NCBI GenBank assembly: GCA_963677395.2
Contig: OY781965.2
Location: 3,100,001-3,164,000 of the forward strand
DNA from: G963667975 sp963677395
Lineage (GTDB): Bacteria > Bacteroidota > Bacteroidia > Bacteroidales > G963667975
Direction of reading: 5' to 3'
Length of the DNA stretch: 64,000 bases
Within the stretch, counting starts at the first letter, position 1. Each line of letters opens with the position of its first letter. Positions 52,437 through 60,154 of this stretch are shown here, piece by piece. The translations under genes were made by a program, and so were the position numbers. The notes under the pieces were generated by a model. It searched no databases. It was not told the origin of the DNA and saw only the letters and a list, made by a program, of their open reading frames with translations.

Positions 52437-54902
52437 ATGTTAGACCAAGATACTAAGAGAAGAATAGATACAGCCAGAGATATTTTGGTAGGTAAGCTAC
52501 CAAACCCACAAGCACAAGTGGAGCAAATAACCATTGCCATGATTTACAAATTCATGGACGATATGGACAAAGAAGCAATGGAATTTGGTGGCGAAGCCAC
52601 CTTTTTTACAGGAGAGTTTGAAAAATACAGTTGGACAAAAATATTTGACCCTAAACTCGGTGGTTTTGAAATGTTGGCATTATATGGTGAAGCCATAGTA
52701 AAACTCAACCAAAACCCAAGTATACCACAGCTGTTCAGAGATATTTTTAAAAATGCTTTTTTGCCATATCGTGACCCTGAAACGCTAAAAATGTTTCTTA
52801 AAATCATAAATGAATTTCATTATGACCACAGCGAAAAATTAGGAGATGCTTTTGAATATCTGTTATCGGTTTTAGGAAGCCAAGGCGATGCTGGACAATT
52901 CCGAACACCGAGGCATATCATTGACTTTATGGTTTCAATAATCCAACCTAAAAAGGAGGAAAGCATTTGCGACCCAGCTTGTGGAACTGCAGGGTTTTTA
53001 ATTTCTTCTTACAAATATATTCTACAGGAAAATACAAAGAAAAATAAAGGCGACCAGCTAACGCCAGATGACAGGAAAAAGTTAATTAACAACATTACTG
53101 GTTACGATATTTCTTCTGAAATGGTGCGTTTGAGTCTTGTAAACTTGTATTTACATGGGTTTACCACTCCAAAAATTTATGAATATGACACTTTAACCAG
53201 TATTGACCGTTGGGGTGATTATTTTGATATTATCCTTGCAAATCCACCTTTTATGACACCAAAGGGAGGAATTCGTCCGCACAAAAAATTTGCTATGCAA
53301 GCTAACCGTAGCGAAGTGCTTTTTGTAGATTATATCATGGAACATATTAATCCAACCACAGGCAGAGCTGCCGTTATCGTTCCCGAAGGTATTATATTTC
53401 AAAGTGCCACCGCTTACAAAGCCTTACGCAAACTATTGGTTGCCAAAAAAATTTTATACGGCGTAGTAAGCTTACCTGCAGGTATTTTTCAGCCATATAG
53501 TGGTGTGAAAACTTCAATTCTATTGATAGACAAAACACTTGCAAAAAAAACGGATAAAGTGTTGTTTGTAAAAATAGAAAATGATGGATTTTCTTTAGGA
53601 GCACAACGAAAAGAACTTACTACAAGTGATTTGCCTGATGCTGCAAATTTTATAAAACAATACATTACAGCCGTTCGCAATGACGATTATTCAGTTCTTG
53701 ATTTTTTAAATTTACCCCTTAATTCGTTGGTTGTTGCGAAAACTAAAATTGCTGAAAATGACGATTACAATCTTTCCGTAGACAGATATAGAGCAAGTGC
53801 AACAAACCACAACACGAAATATGAATTAATTGAATTGGGAGAAGCTTGCAACATTTTCAATGGTGCTACACCATTGAGAAGTAATGAGGATTTTTGGAAA
53901 GATGGCGAAATAAACTGGTTTACAATTGAAGATATACGTGACCAAGGAAGAATAATCAAAAATACAAATCAGAAAATCACAAAACTTGGTTTTGAAAGTT
54001 CAAGTGTAAAGTTGTTACCACCAAATACAGTTTTGCTTTGTTGTACGGCATCAGTTGGGGAGTATGCAATTTCAGAAGTTGAGTTAACTACTAATCAGCA
54101 ATTCAATGGTCTTGTAGTTAATGACGACTTTAAAGATAAATTACTTCCTAAATTTCTATTTCATTTAGCTTCAACTTTCAAGGAGGAACTTATTCGTTTA
54201 AGTGGTAAGACATCTTTTAATTTTGTATCGGTTGGCACTTTGCGTCAAATTAAAATACCATTACCACCAGTTACTATTCAACAAGGAATAGTTTCAAAAA
54301 TAGAACAATATGAGCAGATAATTTCAGGAGCTAAACAGGTAACTGAAAACTACAAACCCGAAATTAATATAAACCCAGAATGGGAAATAGTCGAATTAGG
54401 TTCAATTTGCGAAAATTTTGATAGTCAAAGAAAACCTGTGACAGCCTCCGATAGAAAAGAAGGAATTTATCCATATTACGGAGCTTCTGGGATTGTTGAT
54501 TATGTTGATGACTATATTTTCGATGATAATTATTTATTAGTTTCAGAAGATGGAGCAAACTTACTTGCAAGGGTTACACCTATTGCATTTTCAATAACTG
54601 GAAAAGTTTGGGTAAATAACCATGCACATATTTTAAAATTTGAGAATAAGCCAACTCAAACTTTTATTGAGCTTTATTTGAATTCAATTGATATTAGCCA
54701 ATATGTTACAGGAGCTGCACAACCAAAATTAAATCAGCAAAATTTGAATAGGATTTCAATCCCTTTCCCTCCACTAGAAGAAAGGGGATCAATAGTATCA
54801 AGAATAGAAAAAGAGCAGAAATTGGTAAATGTGAATAAGGAGCTAATACAAATTTTTGAACAAAAAATAAAAGACGAAATCAATAAACTCTGGTCTGAAT
54901 AA
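52437..54902 (+). CDS. hsdM: Fused type I methylase and specificity subunit (HsdM-HsdS)
   Basis: The 821-residue protein joins both subunits. Residues 1-440 are an N6-adenine methylase with the SAM motif DPACGTAGFL (179-188) and the catalytic NPPF (269-272), and a helical N-terminus. Residues about 461-605 and 647-790 are two target recognition domains, each beginning with an (I/V)ELG(E/S) pattern, linked by a coiled coil near 612-640. Type I systems usually keep HsdM and HsdS apart; a fusion is known but less common. The two recognition domains imply a bipartite target. Confidence 0.88.
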   Translation: MLDQDTKRRIDTARDILVGKLPNPQAQVEQITIAMIYKFMDDMDKEAMEFGGEATFFTGEFEKYSWTKIFDPKLGGFEMLALYGEAIVKLNQNPSIPQLFRDIFKNAFLPYRDPETLKMFLKIINEFHYDHSEKLGDAFEYLLSVLGSQGDAGQFRTPRHIIDFMVSIIQPKKEESICDPACGTAGFLISSYKYILQENTKKNKGDQLTPDDRKKLINNITGYDISSEMVRLSLVNLYLHGFTTPKIYEYDTLTSIDRWGDYFDIILANPPFMTPKGGIRPHKKFAMQANRSEVLFVDYIMEHINPTTGRAAVIVPEGIIFQSATAYKALRKLLVAKKILYGVVSLPAGIFQPYSGVKTSILLIDKTLAKKTDKVLFVKIENDGFSLGAQRKELTTSDLPDAANFIKQYITAVRNDDYSVLDFLNLPLNSLVVAKTKIAENDDYNLSVDRYRASATNHNTKYELIELGEACNIFNGATPLRSNEDFWKDGEINWFTIEDIRDQGRIIKNTNQKITKLGFESSSVKLLPPNTVLLCCTASVGEYAISEVELTTNQQFNGLVVNDDFKDKLLPKFLFHLASTFKEELIRLSGKTSFNFVSVGTLRQIKIPLPPVTIQQGIVSKIEQYEQIISGAKQVTENYKPEININPEWEIVELGSICENFDSQRKPVTASDRKEGIYPYYGASGIVDYVDDYIFDDNYLLVSEDGANLLARVTPIAFSITGKVWVNNHAHILKFENKPTQTFIELYLNSIDISQYVTGAAQPKLNQQNLNRISIPFPPLEERGSIVSRIEKEQKLVNVNKELIQIFEQKIKDEINKLWSE

Positions 54903-55627
54903 TGGCAAACGCAAATGAAATAATGGCTTACTTGCCTGTCTCTTTTAAATCAACGGAGGAACAGAATTATATAAATTTCCTTTGGGAAAGTTATGAGAGT
55001 AACTATAACAATGAAAAATATCCGTTTGCTTTTATTGCTTTTCACATGCTTTATATGAGTTTTGTTTATTTTGAGGTATGGCAAATCAAAGAAAGCAGAA
55101 GAGCAGATTTTGAAAAAGCATTGATAGGCTTAAACAATGAGATGGAAAACGAATTTTTAAATGCTACAACTCCATTTGTTTTTGTAAAATCCCTTGAGTC
55201 CCCGTTTTTTAAGTTTTTAAAGCTTATTGGTTGCGACAATGCGAGGATTGGTGAGTTTAAAAAGAGCGTGGTTGACAGGAATAATGCTGCTCATTCAAAT
55301 GGTAGGATTTTCTTTAATGATAGAAGTATTATTGACAGAAAAATTGATGAAGTTTTACGCTTTATAGATGATATTCAAACCCACTCACAACCCGTACTTG
55401 AAGAATGTTTAACTAAGTTTTTAAAGGAAAACCATAATCCAGATAGAAGGGAATACATAGACGATTCCGACCAGATAAGAGAGATTTTGATTTACGGCAA
55501 TTACCTTTCACAAAAAGACATTGAATTCATGCTCTCTTTTGACATTACAAGACTATCGACAAAAAGGAATTATGCAGAGATGAAAGCTCTCTATGATGTT
55601 TTTAAGGAAAATTATACAACAGCATAA
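54902..55627 (+). CDS. HEPN-type protein in the restriction operon
   Basis: The 241-residue protein has helical content and the motif RNNAAH at residues 126-131, which fits the RX4-6H catalytic motif of HEPN RNases. Its start codon overlaps the hsdMS stop by one base, so it is coupled to that gene. HEPN RNases are often toxins or effectors in restriction and abortive infection loci (for example PrrC and RloC near type I systems). I infer that it may cut RNA when the restriction system is blocked. The rest of the sequence matches no named family I recall. Confidence 0.65.
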   Translation: MANANEIMAYLPVSFKSTEEQNYINFLWESYESNYNNEKYPFAFIAFHMLYMSFVYFEVWQIKESRRADFEKALIGLNNEMENEFLNATTPFVFVKSLESPFFKFLKLIGCDNARIGEFKKSVVDRNNAAHSNGRIFFNDRSIIDRKIDEVLRFIDDIQTHSQPVLEECLTKFLKENHNPDRREYIDDSDQIREILIYGNYLSQKDIEFMLSFDITRLSTKRNYAEMKALYDVFKENYTTA

Positions 55628-55715
55628 GCCATCGCATTTGGTGGCACATTTGCAATTCACACAAGCCAACGCTAAAACCAAAAATTGCAAAAGAGCCACC
55701 AAATCCAACGCACGG
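55628..55715. repeat. Cassette-flanking palindrome B
   Basis: Outer arms ATTTGGTGGC (55636-55645) and GCCACCAAAT (55695-55704) and inner arms TTTGCAATT (55649-55657) and AATTGCAAA (55683-55691) are all perfectly complementary. The three bases between the arms are ACA and AGA, the same internal loop as in element A. The element begins right after the HEPN stop codon, and its right flank TCCAACGCAC resembles that of A. Confidence 0.8.
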
Positions 55716-55778
55716 CAGACAGAAACGAAGTAGCAAATTGAAAAGAAAAATGACTGAAAACAATGAACACCAGGCGGT

Positions 55779-56059
55779 AATCGAGTAGCCCGTCCCATCA
55801 GCAAACGCTGACAGGGAGAGCCTCTCTCACCACGTAGCGTACGGGTCCCGGTAAACCGGGACGGTTCATCAGTACCGGATTTTGCCGTTTGACTTCCTTC
55901 ACTGCATTCCTCACGGAAAACCACCTTGCCACTTGCTAATACTTCGGACAAGACTCCGCGTATAAGGGATTTACACCCTCTGGGAAAATACACACTTGTT
56001 GTTTCGTTGCTATGTAGAGTTTATTTGTATTTTTGAACTTTTTCAACAGCTTACAACAA
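55779..56059 (+). repeat. Hairpin-rich repeat R1 with outward promoter
   Basis: 281 bp that recurs at 56576-56859 (R2), with the first 89 bp also at 58199-58287 (R3). It contains two hairpins: TCAGC/GCTGA with loop AAAC, and GTCCCGGT/ACCGGGAC. Near its right end is a TATTTTTG box (56028-56035) with a TTG 18 bases upstream, pointing into the next gene. Confidence 0.75.
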
Positions 56060-56114
56060 ACATTATAGGGCATTTAAAGACAACATAAATCGATAACAAG
56101 TGAACAAAAAAAGT

Positions 56115-56540
56115 ATGACAGGATTTAAATTAACGACATCAGACAACCAAGAAATAAGATTTGAATTTTACACAGACACTGCACCAGTGACATCAAAAGC
56201 GTTTGTTGACATATTACCATTTACAAGGACTTTTCATCACGCAAGGGTTTCTGGACAAGAAATATGGATTGACAACGTTCCAAAGCTTGACATTATTCAA
56301 GAGAACGCATCAGTATTTACCGAACCAGGCGAAGTTGTATTTGGTCCGACAAAGCCCACTAGAACAAAGACTGCAAACTGTTTTGGAATCTATTATGGTG
56401 AAGGTAAAGGACTTGATGCTTGCAACATTTTCGCAAGGGTAATTGAAAGTGACAAACAAAAATTGATTGACCTTGGAAATAGCATATGGAAAAATGGGTC
56501 ACAAGATTTGACTGTCTCAATAATCGAAGAAACAAAATAA
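56115..56540 (+). CDS. DUF3830/cyclophilin-like fold protein
   Basis: A 141-residue protein (ATG 56115; a GTG at 56100 is an alternative). It resembles the cyclophilin-like DUF3830 group, with APVTSKAFVDILPFTRTFHHARVSGQEIW, a PGEVVFGPTK turn, and an asparagine-containing ACNIFARVIESD segment near the end. In archaeal and bacterial members the function is unknown, and no prolyl isomerase activity should be assumed. It lies exactly between R1 and R2, and R1 provides a promoter-like sequence reading into it. Confidence 0.65.
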   Translation: MTGFKLTTSDNQEIRFEFYTDTAPVTSKAFVDILPFTRTFHHARVSGQEIWIDNVPKLDIIQENASVFTEPGEVVFGPTKPTRTKTANCFGIYYGEGKGLDACNIFARVIESDKQKLIDLGNSIWKNGSQDLTVSIIEETK

Positions 56541-56575
56541 ACTACAAAGCAGCGACAGAAATAAAAACGCCCTAC

Positions 56576-56859
56576 AATCGAGTAGCCCGCCCCATCAGCA
56601 AACGCTGACAGGGAGAGGCTCTCACACCACGTAGCGTACTGGTCTTCCCGGTAAACCGGGACGGTTCATCAGTACCGGATTTTGCCGTTTGACTTCTTTC
56701 ACTGCTGCCGTCGCCAACAACCAGCTTGTCACTTGCTAATACTTCGGACACGACTCCGCGTATAAGGGATTTTCACCCTCTGGGAAAATACACACTTGTT
56801 GTTTCGTTGCTTTGTAAAGTTTATTTGTATTTTTGAACTTTTTCAACAGCTTACAACAA
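56576..56859 (+). repeat. Hairpin-rich repeat R2
   Basis: A second copy of the R1 sequence, with three extra bases and scattered changes. It carries the same TATTTTTG box (56828-56835) at its right end, followed by non-coding DNA. Confidence 0.75.
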
Positions 56860-57080
56860 GTGTGCGCGCTGCTTATGCAGGGTGCACACACGTGCTTAAG
56901 CCCACTGGCGTTGACTTGCAGACAAGAAAGATTTTCATAACTTAGTAAAAGTTTAACGTAGGATAAAGACGCTGCCATTAACTCCCCAGCGTGCCCAACC
57001 ACGGGAACATTACCAACAAGTCTGAGAAAAAAACGACAGTGGTAATTTTGTAATGAGAAAAAGAGGAAGATGAAACAGTC
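56860..57080. other. Non-coding spacer between R2 and element C
   Basis: About 220 bases without a gene. A hairpin formed by GTGTGC and GCACAC with an inner GCTGC/GCAG part lies at about 56860-56889. The rest has no feature I can support. Confidence 0.4.
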
Positions 57081-57160
57081 TTCCCATAAAACATCACATT
57101 CGTAAACCCTGATACTCGAGTTGATACTTCAACTTGCAAAAGAGCTGTTTTCTTGCCAAC
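57081..57160. repeat. Cassette-flanking palindrome C (degenerate)
   Basis: Left arm AAAACATC-ACATTCGTAA (57088-57105) pairs imperfectly with right arm TTGCAAAAGAGCTGTTTT (57134-57151), again with ACA facing AGA. The right half is close to that of element A, including the TTGCC after it. The DinD-like gene starts 55 bases later. Confidence 0.65.
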
Positions 57161-57177
57161 ATACTGGAGGATAATTG

Positions 57178-57185
57178 TATATTTG
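57178..57185 (+). promoter_or_regulatory. -7 box TATATTTG of the DinD-like gene
   Basis: An exact match 29 bases before the ATG at 57215, in the gap after element C. Confidence 0.6.
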
Positions 57186-57214
57186 TGGATAGCAATTTTT
57201 AGACTGATTTTAAA

Positions 57215-58051
57215 ATGACAAAAGAAACCGCTATAAAATTATTCAATGAGAGACAAATTCGCACTCATTGGGACGATGAGCAGGAGAAATGGTATTTTTC
57301 AATTGTTGATGTTGTGGGTGTACTTTCTGAAAGTGAGAACCCCAATAATTATTGGAAAGTGCTAAAAAACAGGTTAAAGAAGGAAGGAAGCGAGTTGGTT
57401 ACAAATTGTAACCAACTGAAAATGCAATCATCGGACGGTAAATTTTATAAAACCGATGTTGCCGATACAGAACAGCTTTTTCGGTTAATCCAAAGCATCC
57501 CATCGCCCAAAGCCGAACCCTTTAAAATGTGGCTGGCGCAGATTGGGCGTGAACGAATAGACGAGATAGAAGACCCTGAATTAGGCATTGAACGTTTAAT
57601 GGAAACATATTTGCGAAAAGGTTACAGCAAAGAATGGATTAATCAACGTTTGAAAAGCATAGAAATACGAAAGGAACTAACCGATGAATGGGAAAAACGT
57701 GGTGTACAAAAGGGACAGGAATATGCCATTTTGACCGATGAAATTACGAAAGCATGGAGTAGCTACACGACAAAGCAATATAAAAAGCTGAAAGATTTGA
57801 AGAAAGAAAACCTTCGGGATAATATGACAAATCTTGAACTTGTGCTTAATATGCTTGCTGAGGCTACAACAACCGAAATTTCTAAAGAAAAGAAACCAAA
57901 AACATTTGAAGATAATAAACGGATTGCCCGACAAGGCGGGACAATTGCTGGAAACACAAGAAGGGAAATTGAGGAAAAAACCGGAAAAAGGGTTGTAACG
58001 CCCCAGAATGCAAAACAACTTGATAAAAACAAAGAAATTGGAGATGAATAG
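57215..58051 (+). CDS. DinD-like / BRO-N family protein
   Basis: A 278-residue protein with a BRO-N domain (about 1-100, including WYFSIVDVVGVLSE and FYKTDVADTEQLFRLIQSIPSPKAEPFKMWLAQIG) followed by the DinD-type region with LTDEWEKRGVQKGQEYAILTDEITKAWS, and a C-terminal GGTIAGNTRREIEEKTGKRVVTP motif. BRO-N proteins are often phage antirepressors; DinD in E. coli is DNA-damage inducible and inhibits RecA strand exchange. Its stop codon abuts element D, and it lies in its own cassette with a promoter. Confidence 0.85.
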   Translation: MTKETAIKLFNERQIRTHWDDEQEKWYFSIVDVVGVLSESENPNNYWKVLKNRLKKEGSELVTNCNQLKMQSSDGKFYKTDVADTEQLFRLIQSIPSPKAEPFKMWLAQIGRERIDEIEDPELGIERLMETYLRKGYSKEWINQRLKSIEIRKELTDEWEKRGVQKGQEYAILTDEITKAWSSYTTKQYKKLKDLKKENLRDNMTNLELVLNMLAEATTTEISKEKKPKTFEDNKRIARQGGTIAGNTRREIEEKTGKRVVTPQNAKQLDKNKEIGDE

Positions 58052-58143
58052 CCAACGCTTCACAGCCACACACATTGCCAAGTCGCTCGAAAAGTCAACT
58101 GCACGACCATAACTTGTCAAAGAGTGTGTCTGTCCGAACGCAC
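58051..58143. repeat. Cassette-flanking palindrome D
   Basis: Outer arms CAGCCACAC (58063-58071) and GTGTGTCTG (58124-58132) pair with one mismatch. Inner arms ACATTGCCAAGT (58072-58083) and ACTTGTCAAAGA (58112-58123) follow, with the same A.A, C-G, A.A start. It begins at the stop codon of the DinD-like gene, with flanks GCCAACGC and CCGAACGCAC. Confidence 0.78.
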
Positions 58144-58198
58144 AAGGTACTGCAAAATTGAGAGATAATTGATTGAAAACAAATAAAGGTCAGTTGCT

Positions 58199-58287
58199 AA
58201 TCGAGTAGCCCGCCCCATCAGCAAACGCTGACAGGGAGAGACTCTCACACCACGTAGCGTACGGGTCCCGGTAAACCGGGACGGTTC
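58199..58287 (+). repeat. Partial hairpin-rich repeat R3
   Basis: The first 89 bases of the R1/R2 sequence, including both hairpins. The sequence then changes to one not shared with R1 and R2. Confidence 0.75.
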
Positions 58288-58507
58288 GTTAAACAATGGG
58301 ATACTTCGGCTACGCTCAGTAGCCAAATTGTGGTGAACTTTGGTAATGTGGGCTTACTTTGTAATAGTGGGTCAGTAATGATTCATAACCTCGTTGGGTG
58401 AGTCTTGCTACCGTTAAGGTAGTATTCAGAATCGGGCTTTGGGCAATTGCCCAGCCGCCCATCCTGCTCCAATCGTTTAAAGTCAATTGTAGCTGAATCT
58501 GTGATCT
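58288..58507. other. Non-coding region after R3 with palindromes
   Basis: No gene. It contains a GGCTAC/GTAGCC hairpin (58308-58324) and a perfect 12-base palindrome GGGCAATTGCCC (58441-58452). It may be the rest of a decayed mobile element. Confidence 0.4.
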
Positions 58508-59125
58508 TTAAAAAATATTCATTATACTATTAAAAAAATGCAATACAAGTGCTGGTTTAAGAATAATCGGGAAAATAAAGCCAAACACTGCTCCAAAAAA
58601 GTGTGCATCATGAGCAATATGGTCATTCGCTTTTTTAGCCATGATGGCTGAGTAAATTAAGTAAATGCCGCCAAACACAAAGGATGGTATATCAAAAAAA
58701 GGAAAAAAGATAAAACGAATACCTCCACCCGGATTAAGCAAAATACTTGCAAACACGATTGCTGAAACGGCTCCCGATGCCCCTACTGCCGAATAACCAG
58801 GATTATCTTTATGGTGTTGCAAACCATACACTACCGAAAACAATATTCCACCTATATAAAGTATCACGTACCAAAATAATCCTTTCGGTCCCCATATAAA
58901 AGCAAAGGATATTTCTACAAATCGTCCAAAAGAATAGAGTACCAGCATATTGATTGCAAGGTGAGTCCAGTCAGCGTGAACAAAAGCATGGGTAAATACA
59001 CGATACCATTCCTTATGATGTTGTATCATATAGGGTTGCAGGCTTATTTTTCCAAAAAGCTCAGAATTATTGAAGGCCAGGATGGAAATCAAGGCAGTAA
59101 TAACCATTATAACAACTGTAATCAT
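58508..59125 (-). CDS. Rhomboid-family intramembrane serine protease
   Basis: A 205-residue protein with six membrane helices. It carries the rhomboid HADWTHLAINM segment near 50-60, the catalytic serine in GASGAVSA near 118, and the catalytic histidine in DAHFFGAVFG near 183. It cleaves membrane proteins within the bilayer. It follows the membrane protein gene at 59137-59955 after 11 bases on the minus strand, so they form an operon. Confidence 0.9.
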   Translation of the reverse strand: MITVVIMVITALISILAFNNSELFGKISLQPYMIQHHKEWYRVFTHAFVHADWTHLAINMLVLYSFGRFVEISFAFIWGPKGLFWYVILYIGGILFSVVYGLQHHKDNPGYSAVGASGAVSAIVFASILLNPGGGIRFIFFPFFDIPSFVFGGIYLIYSAIMAKKANDHIAHDAHFFGAVFGFIFPIILKPALVLHFFNSIMNIF

Positions 59126-59136
59126 TGGATCAGAGG

Positions 59137-59955
59137 TTATTTACCAGTAACGATTTGTCCTGTATTATAGTCGAGCTGAGACCCCAATATACTATGAGGA
59201 ACGAGATAAACTACAAGCAAAATAACAGATGCCGCAACAACCCAGCCGCGTTTCTCACCGTTACGATACGACTGAAAGAATGCTATAAACCAAACAACCA
59301 ATGCTGCTACTGTTTTATTATCCGTTAAATCGCCGCCCAAAGGCCAGCCAGTCCAGAAAGCTCCAAATGCATAACGTTGAACCAGTGGTCCTAATATAGC
59401 CCCACCAATAACAAGTGAAGCCAAAGCTATCGTTGTATAATTGAATGTTTTCTCTCCTTTCCTTAAAGCTTCAATTCCGGCTCGGGTTGAGAAAAGCATT
59501 GCCATAAACATAAAGAAAACATGAGGGATTATTACCCAGACAGGCACATCACCTTTAAAACGTATAATAACAGGTTCTTCGGTAACCGCTACCTGTTCAA
59601 GATCACGAGTCAAAAACACCTTGTATTCAAGTTTTCCGGCCGGAGGTTGCTGAGGAAGATAGCCAATCAGATTGTTTCCATCACGAAGCATGGTTACTTC
59701 GGTCCATGCATCACCTGAGTTCAGTCTTCTATAAACTATATTCCCTCCAATGGTTTTAGGTGCTACCAAAATTTTTACTTCCGCATTTTTTTCCCCACAC
59801 GAACGTAACAGCTTAAGTTTATAGGTTTCTCCACCTAATTCAACCTTTACACGTTTAGGATAGGTTGGACCTGTTAAGCGTTGATAAACTGCAATTGATA
59901 ACGTGAATAAAATTGCAAACACCCACCATAGAATATGTTTAGTTCGTGAACTCAT
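59137..59955 (-). CDS. Uncharacterised membrane protein with extracytoplasmic beta domain
   Basis: A 272-residue protein with a first membrane helix (about 8-25) and a periplasmic beta-rich domain of about 110 residues that looks like an immunoglobulin-like fold (PPAGKLEYKVFLTRD is typical of such a strand pair). Four more helices follow (about 145-260). I recognise no named family. It is the first gene of a minus-strand pair with the rhomboid protease, which might act on the same membrane substrates. Confidence 0.7.
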   Translation of the reverse strand: MSSRTKHILWWVFAILFTLSIAVYQRLTGPTYPKRVKVELGGETYKLKLLRSCGEKNAEVKILVAPKTIGGNIVYRRLNSGDAWTEVTMLRDGNNLIGYLPQQPPAGKLEYKVFLTRDLEQVAVTEEPVIIRFKGDVPVWVIIPHVFFMFMAMLFSTRAGIEALRKGEKTFNYTTIALASLVIGGAILGPLVQRYAFGAFWTGWPLGGDLTDNKTVAALVVWFIAFFQSYRNGEKRGWVVAASVILLVVYLVPHSILGSQLDYNTGQIVTGK

Positions 59956-60056
59956 TTCCCTTTTTATTTTGGCTTGCTAAGATATGAAAAAATTTAAAAC
60001 AGCCAAAAGCCAGGAGAAAGTAGTTATCACAAGTTAAGGTTCATAACTTATGTTGA

Positions 60057-60090
60057 TACGTTAAGAAAACAGGCATTCCCGAGTTCAGAA
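60057..60090. repeat. Second copy of a short dispersed repeat
   Basis: TACGTTAAGAAAACAGGC followed by a CC..GAGTTC part resembles the stretch from 12302. The two copies are in different intergenic regions and differ at several positions. Confidence 0.4.
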
Positions 60091-60154
60091 AAGGGTTATT
60101 TATCGGGGCATTTTTCTTTATTCTGTGCATAACTTAAGCATATCCGGTTATCAG

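Noticed and set aside
55553..55993. 146-codon minus-strand ORF
   Set aside because: It covers the end of the HEPN gene, palindrome B and part of R1, and so is explained by those features.
55779..56859. Group II intron
   Set aside because: No reverse transcriptase gene and no recognisable domain V stem (GAGCCGT...ACGGTTC type) was found in R1 or R2. A remnant remains possible.
49359..58143. A standard integron with attC sites
   Set aside because: The RYYYAAC and GTTRRRY core boxes are not present in the elements and no IntI gene is in the window. Only the folding and cassette layout are alike.
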